From Halosolutus amylolyticus (GTDB lineage: Archaea > Halobacteriota > Halobacteria > Halobacteriales > Natrialbaceae): 64,000 nt of DNA. Made by a program: the position numbers and the translations under genes. The stretch is taken from NCBI RefSeq assembly GCF_023566055.1, contig NZ_JALIQP010000007.1, positions 62,001-126,000 of the forward strand, in the 5' to 3' direction. Below, piece after piece: positions 34,243 through 42,069 of the stretch (position 1 is the first letter of the stretch; every line of letters begins with the position of its first letter). The notes below the pieces were generated by a model that saw only the letters and a program-made list of their open reading frames with translations, made no database searches and had not been told where the DNA came from.

Positions 34243-35361
34243 TCACGCTGCCATCCCGCCGAACTCCTCCTCGTTGACGAGGGCTCTGTACCGATCCTGA
34301 ACCGCATTACGGACGTATTTGTTGACGTCGGTCGTATCACTCACGTGAAGTTCTTCGAAGTGATCCTCGGCCAGTTCGACCCACTCCGGAAGCGTACCAG
34401 GTAGCTGGTCCTGTTCGGCCTTCAGGTCGATAAGAACTCGCCGAGCGTGGTCCTCGACGACGGCTTCGAACGGCTCGATGGCCTCGACCATCTCCTGCTC
34501 AGCTTTTAGTCCGAGTCGGTCGATCAACGTGTCGCGGGTCCCGTCAAGGAGGTCCCCGCGAATGCTGCGGGCCTTTGAGAGGACATCGAATCTGTTGTCA
34601 ATCTCGTTTTCGACGACCTTCTCGAACTCACCGGTTCGAAGCACGTAACTCGATTCCTCGAACTCCGCCTCGACCGCGTCCTCGATCTGTTCGGCGAGAT
34701 ACCGGGCGTATTCGTCGATGGCCTCCTCGACCAGATACTCTCCGTCGAGGTCGACGATGTACCCCTCCCGGTCGAGATACCGGATCACGTCGGCAGTTGC
34801 ATCGACGTCGATGACGCTCTCGAGGTCACTATGGGCGATCTTCCCGTTCGAGGCTTCCCGCTCGAGGCGTGAATCGAGGCCGACATCGTCGGCGTGTTCC
34901 TTGAGCTGGGGACCGATCGTATAGTAGTCGCGTTTTCCCGCTGTAATCCGCCGGACGTAGTTCCGGTCGGCGAGCTCGTCGGCGAAGAACTCGATGTCGT
35001 CAATCGCAAGCGAGAACCGCGACCGTAAGGTCTCCCCCGTGACGACGAGCCGCTGGCCGAACAAGTTTGTCAGCTCGCGGGTGATGTTCATGTTCCCCTT
35101 GACGCCGAACGGATCGACGTAAAAGACGCCGTCTCGCAGTTGCTCGATGTCGATGAACTCGTCGGCCGCCATCACGGTCAACGCTTTTCGCATGTCGCTT
35201 GACGACAGCGACCGCGCGTTGACGAGTCCGATGTTGGCGCTCTCGTAGGCAGACTTGATCTCGCTTTTTTGATCAGAGACGTAGATAAACCCATAATTGT
35301 CCTGGGCAATGTCACGACATACGTCTTCCAGGACATCAGTGTCGACCGGTAAGAGCGTCAT
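34243..35361 (-). CDS. Tandem winged-helix protein with helical C-terminus
   Basis: A 372-residue cytosolic protein, first gene of the right arm. At least two winged helices are visible (about 109-150, ending RDYYTIGPQLK, and 170-212, ending YIVDLDGEYLVEE), and a third may precede them (about 55-85). A helical region (about 215-372) follows. Tandem winged helices of this kind occur in ESCRT-II subunits and in UFL1-like proteins as well as in transcription factors; the lack of a basic recognition helix argues against simple DNA binding. A TATA-like GTTTAGTAAG lies about 25-33 bp upstream on the coding strand (35385-35394), suggesting a leaderless transcript for the right arm. Confidence 0.75.
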   Translation of the reverse strand: MTLLPVDTDVLEDVCRDIAQDNYGFIYVSDQKSEIKSAYESANIGLVNARSLSSSDMRKALTVMAADEFIDIEQLRDGVFYVDPFGVKGNMNITRELTNLFGQRLVVTGETLRSRFSLAIDDIEFFADELADRNYVRRITAGKRDYYTIGPQLKEHADDVGLDSRLEREASNGKIAHSDLESVIDVDATADVIRYLDREGYIVDLDGEYLVEEAIDEYARYLAEQIEDAVEAEFEESSYVLRTGEFEKVVENEIDNRFDVLSKARSIRGDLLDGTRDTLIDRLGLKAEQEMVEAIEPFEAVVEDHARRVLIDLKAEQDQLPGTLPEWVELAEDHFEELHVSDTTDVNKYVRNAVQDRYRALVNEEEFGGMAA

Positions 35362-35464
35362 TGTAGATGAATTACACGCTCGCTTACTAAACCTTGCGCC
35401 CGATACTTTCGTTTCTCGAACGCGAGTCCCTATTTTAACCGTTCTTGAGGAAGTACCGCGATTA

Positions 35465-36061
35465 GGCGCTGTTCAGATTAGAGTCTGATGGAGTGAAGCG
35501 GTGAAATCCGTAGTATTTATGTCACAATTCGTCTGTCCCGGTGGCTCTAACATCGATATCATTGTGTAGAAAGTGAGCAGACGCCGCGCGAACTGAAGCA
35601 AGTGAATATTCAACTCCAGCTACGCCAAGTATTACTTTTAACTACTATACTTGTTCTGTAGAATTCCGGTCATATAAGTATGATTGATTGTTCATGGCCG
35701 GGATCAGAAAGCTGATTTCCAGTCGACGAATGGCAAACAACGGGATCACGTCGCGCTCAATAAAGCGGGGACCCTACCTGGGGATTGACGGTATGGCTGT
35801 ACGCCGCGGTATCCCGTGATGAACGAATTCCTCTACGTCGGGCTCCTTCCAACACGAAACGAGGGTGTTACCCCGATCTTCCTGTCTGAACTCGACGGGA
35901 AACACGATTTCGATGACGTGGTGTTTCTCATCGATTCTGGTCCGTGGCTGAAAGCTGTCCTCCGCCGAAACGGTCTCCGATTTCGACACTATACACGGCA
36001 ATTGATACGCTGTCGAACATCTATTCAAAGAGATAAGGCGATGGACCTACCAGTTCAATAA
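35465..36061 (+). pseudogene. IS6-family (ISH-type) transposase remnant
   Basis: Reading from about 35788, the plus strand gives VWLYAAVSRDE, then with a shift of frame MNEFLYVGLLPTRNEG, FDDVVFLIDSGPWLKAVL and RNGLRFRH. These match the central DDE region of haloarchaeal IS6-family transposases (WLYAAVDPDTNEFLHVRLFPT and VFLVDGAxxLKAALxRLGLRF), including the second catalytic Asp. The N-terminal third, the final catalytic Glu and the C-terminus are missing. GGCGCTGTTCAGATTAGAG at 35465 resembles an IS6-type left end. The stretch 35362-35787 shows no gene. This scar marks the right edge of the tubulin locus. Confidence 0.7.
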
Positions 36062-36134
36062 TTGGACCAGAAACGACGAACCAAACCACCGAATATAGAC
36101 AATCGCATTCTTCTCGATACGATACCCCTATTCT

Positions 36135-36512
36135 TCAATCTTCTTTCGGACTTACAGGTGCAATATATTTGTTCTTCCATGAATTCCCTTCACGCCGCTG
36201 CCAATAATAGTAGTAATAGCCAGGCTTGGTTTCCTTGATCGTGATGTAGGCCCCACTCACAGGTACTTCTTCGTAGTCTCTTGGGTCCGTTGAGATTTCA
36301 CGATCTTCGAGATTCTCGGGCTGGTCGGCATCCACTTCTTCTTTTGCCTGCTTCTGATGGTGTTCGTGATTGTGCTTCTCTCGTTTCCAGGCTGCGAGGG
36401 TGTCAGCATATTCCGAAATCACTTCGAGCCGTTCTGGTGATTGGCTCTTGAGTGGACCGAGAATATAGTCCGGTAACTCTGATACGGGTGGCTTTGTTTT
36501 ATCGTTATTCAT
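36135..36512 (-). CDS. Small uncharacterised protein, paralogue of the gene at 6.0 kb
   Basis: A 125-residue protein with the same plan as the one at 6049-6375: a helical N-terminal half (SPERLEVISEYADTLAAWKREK), a charged His/Lys/Glu-rich middle and a C-terminal aromatic beta hairpin (YITIKETKPGYYYYYWQRREG, read as YITIKETKPG and YYYYYWQRREG), then WKNKYIAPVSP. It is oriented opposite to its paralogue, so the two genes face inward across about 30 kb. An inverted pair of half-sites lies immediately before its start codon. Function unknown; a small autoregulated DNA-binding protein is my best guess. Confidence 0.75.
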   Translation of the reverse strand: MNNDKTKPPVSELPDYILGPLKSQSPERLEVISEYADTLAAWKREKHNHEHHQKQAKEEVDADQPENLEDREISTDPRDYEEVPVSGAYITIKETKPGYYYYYWQRREGNSWKNKYIAPVSPKED

Positions 36513-36513
36513 A

Positions 36514-36554
36514 GTTACCCCGTGCGGTCTAAATTCTTCAACCCGTGGGGTAAC
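36514..36554. promoter_or_regulatory. Inverted half-site pair upstream of the small paralogue
   Basis: GTTACCCC (36514-36521) and its perfect inverse GGGGTAAC (36547-36554) start 33 bp apart, exactly the spacing of pair B before the paralogue at 6049 (GTTAACCAAC and GTTGGTTAAT). The proximal half-site is one base from the start codon, so a bound protein would block initiation. Sequence of the half-site differs from the first pair while geometry is kept, as expected if each paralogue has its own matched operator. Confidence 0.65.
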
Positions 36555-36568
36555 GAAGATCTCAAATA

Positions 36569-36608
36569 CAGGAAAATATGACTTTCATTATTATCTTATA
36601 TTTTCCTG
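36569..36608. repeat. Perfect 11-bp inverted repeat in the divergent gap
   Basis: CAGGAAAATAT (36569-36579) is repeated in inverse as ATATTTTCCTG (36598-36608) with an 18-bp AT-rich spacer. It lies between the small gene (leftward) and the conjugation operon (rightward), about 240 bp before the latter. It could be an operator for the transfer genes or a site used by the small protein. The rest of 36609-36846 is AT-rich with no gene seen. Confidence 0.55.
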
Positions 36609-36846
36609 ACTGGCTGGAATTACGTCTGGTAAGACAATCAATTCCTGGAATCATTTAAGCAATACAGAAGATATATGCTCTATCTCATTAGATCGCTGTT
36701 CGATAATCAATGAGCAACTTGAGGAACCGAAATCGAAAATTCTCTCGAACAGGTTGGAGTCGGCACCTCCCGTTGAACAGTAGCTTCTCCGCAAATTTGC
36801 ACAGCGAGATGACTCGAGACAGATCTAGTAGAGGTCAGCTCTCTCA

Positions 36847-37257
36847 ATGACGACAAGAGGTCGTCCTACTGGTGAACAATGTAATTCCATTGTCCGTCAA
36901 CAGCGAGTGATACGTAGCGGACTCGTTTCGTTCTTTATTCTTTCGCTCGTCGCTGTAGACCCCGTGCTGGCTCAAGATAGCATCGTTTGTGACGCTGAAG
37001 GCTTGCCAGACATGATCTCTGGATTCTTCCAGATTACGACTGCACTCGGGATTATGGGACTGGTTGTGGTTTGGCAGGCTGATTCACTCGTTGAGATGTT
37101 CACCATGAACATTGAGCAGAAAAAAAGCCTAAAGCAGCACAAGCGGACGGCGATGAAGTCTGCGGTTATCCTCGTGATCCTCGGACCGCTGTACACGGTT
37201 ACTGGATCGGCAATGGGGCTTCCACTCGCTGAGTGTGTCGATCTCGTTCCGTGGTAA
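36847..37257 (+). CDS. Small membrane protein, pilin-like (VirB2-position) subunit
   Basis: A 136-residue protein with an N-terminal signal-like helix (SGLVSFFILSLVAVDPVLAQ, about 24-43) and two later hydrophobic helices (FFQITTALGIMGLVVVW, about 60-76, and AVILVILGPLYTVTGSAMG, about 105-123) separated by a Lys-rich loop (IEQKKSLKQHKR). Two cysteines (VCDAEG and AECVDL) bracket the mature region. Size, topology and first position in the operon match VirB2/TrbC-like pilin subunits of type IV secretion systems. No direct sequence signature confirms this, so the role rests on context. Confidence 0.65.
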   Translation: MTTRGRPTGEQCNSIVRQQRVIRSGLVSFFILSLVAVDPVLAQDSIVCDAEGLPDMISGFFQITTALGIMGLVVVWQADSLVEMFTMNIEQKKSLKQHKRTAMKSAVILVILGPLYTVTGSAMGLPLAECVDLVPW

Positions 37258-37319
37258 CTCAACACCGCACTCTGGATCGTCTTTGATTCACACCGCTCGT
37301 GCATCATACTCGCCCTCAC

Positions 37320-38996
37320 ATGGTTGCGGTGCTCGCTTTCGTTGCCGTCACGCTCGCGTTTGCAGGGGTGACTGCCGTGAGTGCCGACTCTCCACCACGA
37401 CCGGGCACTGACGACAGTGAGTTAGACGTCAACGAGACGGCGACACTCTGGTCGAAAGCTCCGAATGAGTGTCTCAGTGATGCCGAGTACGAGGAACGAT
37501 ACGATGAGCAGCGAACGGCCATGCAGGAACTCGGCAATTGCACGGATATCACATTCAAAGAGCCCCCAGATACCGCTGAACGCTGGACTGCATACGATTA
37601 CGAGTCACTTGAGGGTGGAAATGCAGAGACTTCGATCTATCCTACCCATGCAGAGCTAACAGATTCTGTCCTTATCGCCGATGCACACGCGACGACGTTC
37701 TCGATCCAGCCGTCGACGAGAACACACATAGACGAAAATAGGACCGTTCACTACATCGCACCGGAAGGCGAACTCAGTGGATTCGTCGATTATCGTGTTC
37801 GTCTCGACAGCAACTCGTCAATCCAAGACCACAGAATCGACGAAGTCCGCCTCTTACACGATGACGACGTTGTCGAGACCACAGGAGGAACACAGATTCC
37901 GACATTCGAATATGCATTCGATCGTGGTGGCCCGGCAACACTCACACTCGAGGCGGATATCAGCGCTCGAGTCGAACGCGATCGTGGCAATGAGACGGAG
38001 GTCATCACCGACCAGGTGACCGTCTCTCAGGACCTCGATGTAGAGGTTTACGATCTACGGGCGTCGATCTACCACGCATCGTATCCAAACGGCGACAGCG
38101 GTGTCGCAATCTATCAGACCCAACCGTGGCATGGATACACGCTTTCGGATGATGGTGAGGCGAACGTCCGTGGTGTGTGGCGATACTACACGGCTCGAGA
38201 TACCAACTGGGACGATCTGATACACTCGAGTCGGGACGGTCAAGAGTCGATACCATCCGACGCCCTCCCCGTATACGTCCACGCGTATCCATCCGAGCTA
38301 GGCCCGCGTTCAGAACCCATCCGTGACGGTCCCAAGATTCTCGAGGTCTGGGGGACAGAGAGTTCGTCTCCAGAACCCTCGATTCACGAGAACGTCGACA
38401 TCGACGTCGTCTCCGAGTCCTATACTCGTTCTTCCGGTCTTGCTCTCCGGTACGATGGTATCGATCGAGATGCTATCAGGGTCGACGGGATTGTTCGCGG
38501 TGTCTCAGCAGAAATCATTGAACCCGATGGAGGGTTGGAACGGGAGATACGCGAGAGTGACCTCTCTGTCGAAATCATCGAATCAAACGCGAGTGCAGTG
38601 ACGTTGCAGATTGAGCTTCGCGATGCTGAGACGGGAGCGCCGATCATGCTCGAGAGTCCGTTCGACGATCCACGATTCTCACTGATTGGCGCTGCTTCGC
38701 GTGAGGGCTACATTACGATCGGCGATCAGGTGGTGCGGACGAACGCAGCTGGCATCGCAGAGATAACTGTTCACCAGCCGGGCATCTACACCGCAGAGTA
38801 CCATCCCGGTTCGTGGCGCTCGCACAACCCAGCCTATATCGGCGATACAGCCACAGAAACGTGGCATCCGTTGGCCACCCCGACAGGCTGGTTCACATTG
38901 TTAGTCGATCTTATCCGGTATGCCATTCCCTTTGCTGTCGCACTATACGCAGCGAAGCGGATCGGCTCGTTCTTGAAAATGAGAGATACGTTATGA
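37320..38996 (+). CDS. Secreted conjugation-operon protein with C-terminal TM helix
   Basis: A protein of about 558 residues, starting at the ATG at 37320 (an ATG at 37299 is also possible). A signal peptide (MVAVLAFVAVTLAFAGVTAV) is followed by a large beta-rich outer region with paired cysteines (NECLSD and GNCTD) and sequons. A C-terminal transmembrane helix (WFTLLVDLIRYAIPFAVALYA) ends in a short basic tail. The gene overlaps the next by ATGA. In haloarchaeal conjugative elements a large secreted or anchored protein of this kind occupies this position; a mating-contact role is an inference. Confidence 0.7.
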   Translation: MVAVLAFVAVTLAFAGVTAVSADSPPRPGTDDSELDVNETATLWSKAPNECLSDAEYEERYDEQRTAMQELGNCTDITFKEPPDTAERWTAYDYESLEGGNAETSIYPTHAELTDSVLIADAHATTFSIQPSTRTHIDENRTVHYIAPEGELSGFVDYRVRLDSNSSIQDHRIDEVRLLHDDDVVETTGGTQIPTFEYAFDRGGPATLTLEADISARVERDRGNETEVITDQVTVSQDLDVEVYDLRASIYHASYPNGDSGVAIYQTQPWHGYTLSDDGEANVRGVWRYYTARDTNWDDLIHSSRDGQESIPSDALPVYVHAYPSELGPRSEPIRDGPKILEVWGTESSSPEPSIHENVDIDVVSESYTRSSGLALRYDGIDRDAIRVDGIVRGVSAEIIEPDGGLEREIRESDLSVEIIESNASAVTLQIELRDAETGAPIMLESPFDDPRFSLIGAASREGYITIGDQVVRTNAAGIAEITVHQPGIYTAEYHPGSWRSHNPAYIGDTATETWHPLATPTGWFTLLVDLIRYAIPFAVALYAAKRIGSFLKMRDTL

Positions 38997-39829
38997 CAAT
39001 TCAACAAACACCACTCGATAGACGCACCGTTCTCGGAAGCATACTCGTCGGGATCACTACTGGACTTGCTGGTTGTTCTGCGTTGAGTGATTCTGATGAC
39101 GACCCATCAACAGACCCCGGTGGAGAGATTATCCAGAGCGTCACGGTCGAAGGGCTTGAGCTCGTGGTTGAACTCGAACGGGATGCAGTTGACCAGCTGA
39201 ACCTCATCGATCCCTCTGGCGAGCTGTTTGCCCAACAAACGATTGAATCGGGGGTGTCCAAAACTGCGATCGAGATTGGGACCGACTATCCAGTTGGCGA
39301 ATACGAACTCCTTGGGCTTGCAGACGAGGAGACCGTTGAGACGACGTCAGTTACGCTCGAACCGGATCTCGAGTTAACAGAACTCCGGTTGGCCAGGAAT
39401 TACCCTGAGGAGATGTACGAGGGTGCGAGAGACTCCAGTACGGAAGCAGAGGCGATACTTTCTGTGACGAATCGAGGAACTGGACCAACCGCAGCTACCG
39501 CGCTTCGGTTCGAAGGCGATGTCCCGTTCCCGACACACGAGAGCTACGATGAGGCTGGAGAGAGTGGTATCTACGATCCAGAGAATGACTTTGGAGCGGA
39601 TGCAGAGTCAATAGCTCTCCCTGCAGGAGAGACAGTCCTGATCTACAGCAACACGCGACCCTTTTCGCCAGCGGGTACACGATCGAAATGCGATTCGGTT
39701 GGACAGGGCGGTCAGTTCACTATCCGCCTCTCTACAAGCCATTCCATAGATCTCACTCTTGACTACGTTATCCACTATCTCGGTACCGCTCCCGATGATT
39801 GTGAGATCGACATTGAGAGGGACTCGTAA
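38993..39829 (+). CDS. Tat-type lipoprotein of the conjugation operon
   Basis: A 278-residue protein starting at the ATG at 38993, overlapping the previous stop. The N-terminus carries a twin-arginine motif and lipobox (DRRTVLGSILVGITTGLAGC, lipid attachment predicted at the Cys of LAGC), the usual haloarchaeal Tat lipoprotein signal. The mature part is acidic and beta-rich with two Ig-like domains. Its stop overlaps the next start (TAATG). It may act like the VirB7/VirB9 envelope components of type IV systems, though no sequence match supports a specific name. Confidence 0.72.
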   Translation: MTIQQTPLDRRTVLGSILVGITTGLAGCSALSDSDDDPSTDPGGEIIQSVTVEGLELVVELERDAVDQLNLIDPSGELFAQQTIESGVSKTAIEIGTDYPVGEYELLGLADEETVETTSVTLEPDLELTELRLARNYPEEMYEGARDSSTEAEAILSVTNRGTGPTAATALRFEGDVPFPTHESYDEAGESGIYDPENDFGADAESIALPAGETVLIYSNTRPFSPAGTRSKCDSVGQGGQFTIRLSTSHSIDLTLDYVIHYLGTAPDDCEIDIERDS

Positions 39830-40968
39830 TGTCGTGGTCACTCTCGGATATCGGGATCAAGTGGTTCGAAGACGCAGTTGACAAGCTCATCGAATGGTTC
39901 CAGGAGGGATTGACAGATGGCTATGAGGCCGTCACGGCACAGGTTTTCGGCACGCCAACACCGGAGACGGATGGCGCCTTCGTGTTTGGTCAACCGTCGA
40001 ACACACCGTGGGAAGAGATTCATGGCAATCTCGTTGCTGGGGAGATCATGCTCGTTTCCCTGTTGTTGCTCGTGATGTGTGTCCAGGGAAGGCATACGAT
40101 TCGAATCTTCAATATCGGCAGTGCGTACGAGACACGAAAGGCAAAGCGCAGTGCCTGGACAGGTGCGTTCCTGATCGTAACGTGGTACTGGGTCGCTGTG
40201 TTAGCGCTCTATCTCGTCGACGGCTTCACCATTGCCCTTCTCCCAGACGTCTCGACGGTAACCGATACAATGATCGACTTGCTTTATTTGACCATTTCGA
40301 ACCCAGCACTAGCTCTCTTCCTCACTGGAGTTGGCGCTGTCGCCATGTGGATCTTACAGGCGCTGTTCTTCCTTCGCGAGATCCTGTTGTACATCTTGAT
40401 CTATGCGATTCCGATCGGTATCGCACTGGCCTATGGAAACCTTCCTGTCGTCTCTCACATCGCCCGCACGGTCTGTATGAAGTTCGTACCGCTTGCGATT
40501 ATGCCGATTCCAGTGGCGCTGCTGTTCAAAGGGTATGAACTCCTGTTCAGTGAGGGGACGGACTCGGCGCTTGTTCCGGATAGTTCGTTCCTGAGCTACC
40601 TCATCGCGGTTACGCTGCCACTCCTTTCGATTCTCATCGTCTGGAAGCTGTTCAAGTATGCCAGCCCGATGACGACGAAGATCATCGGAGCGACGACCAA
40701 GGGCGCAGTAACAGCTGGCGCAGTCGTTGGGGCCGGTGTTGTTGCAGGCCCTGCTGCAGCAGCCACGACTGCGGCGTGGGGACCGAAAGCGGCTGCTGGC
40801 TATACGGCTGCGTCGAAGATGCGCCAAGGCGGTGGCTCATCCCAACAGTCTGGAAACTCGAGCGGCAGCGGAGGACGAACCGACCACGATAACGTTGCGA
40901 CAGATGCGTACGGCCAGGAAGGCGTCCCGGCGTACCGTCGCACCGAGAACGATCCGGGGTATTACTGA
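39829..40968 (+). CDS. Polytopic membrane protein, VirB6/TrbL-like channel subunit
   Basis: A 379-residue protein with about six transmembrane helices: LVAGEIMLVSLLLLVMCVQG (about 69-88), AFLIVTWYWVAVLALYLVDG (about 113-132), then helices near 150-180, 185-205, 215-235 and 253-270. A Gly/Ala-rich segment and a Ser/Gly-rich disordered C-terminal tail follow. The pattern matches VirB6/TrbL-type inner-membrane channel proteins, and it sits directly before the VirB4-type genes. The next ATG immediately follows its stop. Assignment rests on topology and context. Confidence 0.75.
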   Translation: MSWSLSDIGIKWFEDAVDKLIEWFQEGLTDGYEAVTAQVFGTPTPETDGAFVFGQPSNTPWEEIHGNLVAGEIMLVSLLLLVMCVQGRHTIRIFNIGSAYETRKAKRSAWTGAFLIVTWYWVAVLALYLVDGFTIALLPDVSTVTDTMIDLLYLTISNPALALFLTGVGAVAMWILQALFFLREILLYILIYAIPIGIALAYGNLPVVSHIARTVCMKFVPLAIMPIPVALLFKGYELLFSEGTDSALVPDSSFLSYLIAVTLPLLSILIVWKLFKYASPMTTKIIGATTKGAVTAGAVVGAGVVAGPAAAATTAAWGPKAAAGYTAASKMRQGGGSSQQSGNSSGSGGRTDHDNVATDAYGQEGVPAYRRTENDPGYY

Positions 40969-42069
40969 ATGACACGAGATCACGATGCAGCTGGCCGTCG
41001 AATCATGGATGAGCTGGGTGAAGAGAGTCGCATACCGATTCTGAACATCGAGGAGGGAGACGTCTATGTGCTCCTTGGCTTCCCGATCGGTGGCCTCCTC
41101 TTTGGTGGGCTCACGGGACTCGATGGTGCGATCTTACCGTTCGTCCTACTCGGTGTCGTCCTTGGTGGGTCGATCGTCTACGCGTCACCCAACCATCTCC
41201 CGGCGTCAACGTGGCTGGGAGACGTCTACCGCCACTACTGCAAGCGGCCTCGGTTCACCTACAGCACGGAGGCCACGGCTGAGTCCACCGAAGCGAGTAC
41301 CGAAGGCGGACTCGTGAGCTATACGCCGTTCAAGCCGGACGAACGAACACAGGATCTCACGAACATCAGGCGAGCGTGGCCTGGTGCCGGTGCAATCGAG
41401 CGCTCCGATGGCGCGATGGAGGCCTACCTCGAGATCGATCCCGGGAACATGGACTTCGCGATGTCCGGTGACTGGGCTCAGATTCAGCAACTCGGCGAGG
41501 AGTTCGCGAACAAGGAACTCGACTTCACGCTCAAATTCCACGCTACGACTCGGTCGTTCCCAGTCGAGAAGCTGATCGAGCGAATCGATGGGCGGCTCAC
41601 TGACAGCGACGTCAAGCAGAACCCGATCTTCAAAGAGTTACTCGAGGAGTATCGCGAGCAACGTCCGCGAGACCTCGAGGGGACCCAACAGGTACGGTAT
41701 TTCATCGGCGTCGAAGTCGACCCCTTCGAGGTCTACGATCGGTATCAGGACGAACAGTCGCCCGCTGAAAAACTCACCTCGTTTCCGGTGGTCGGCTTCC
41801 TGTTCAACCCGTTCGTGACTCGTCGCAACGACATGACCGACGCGGAGATCCGGGCGGCCATGTTCGAGAAACTCGAGAACCGCTGCCACGGTCTCCAGAC
41901 GGAATTCATCCAGAAGGCATCAGGATGGTCCGCTCATCGGCTTACGACGGTCGAACTATTCGTCCTTTCACTGGACTTCTGGAACGGCGAGGAACACGAA
42001 TACGACGACGGAGCGGATGCAATTCGTGATCATCCGACCATTGATCATCAACGGAGGGTCGATCAGTGA
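40969..42069 (+). CDS. VirB3/VirB4 N-terminal-like transfer protein
   Basis: A 366-residue protein. Two hydrophobic helices (VYVLLGFPIGGLLFGGLTGL, about 32-51, and ILPFVLLGVVLGGSIVYAS, about 55-73) are followed by a soluble domain (about 100-366; GAMEAYLEIDPGNMDFAMSG and ELDFTLKFHATTRSFP) like the N-terminal domain of VirB4/TraC ATPases. There is no Walker motif; the ATPase domain is encoded by the next gene. It thus resembles a VirB3 (PrgI-like) TM segment fused to a VirB4 N-domain split from its motor. Coupling to the next gene is by a GTGA overlap. Confidence 0.75.
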   Translation: MTRDHDAAGRRIMDELGEESRIPILNIEEGDVYVLLGFPIGGLLFGGLTGLDGAILPFVLLGVVLGGSIVYASPNHLPASTWLGDVYRHYCKRPRFTYSTEATAESTEASTEGGLVSYTPFKPDERTQDLTNIRRAWPGAGAIERSDGAMEAYLEIDPGNMDFAMSGDWAQIQQLGEEFANKELDFTLKFHATTRSFPVEKLIERIDGRLTDSDVKQNPIFKELLEEYREQRPRDLEGTQQVRYFIGVEVDPFEVYDRYQDEQSPAEKLTSFPVVGFLFNPFVTRRNDMTDAEIRAAMFEKLENRCHGLQTEFIQKASGWSAHRLTTVELFVLSLDFWNGEEHEYDDGADAIRDHPTIDHQRRVDQ

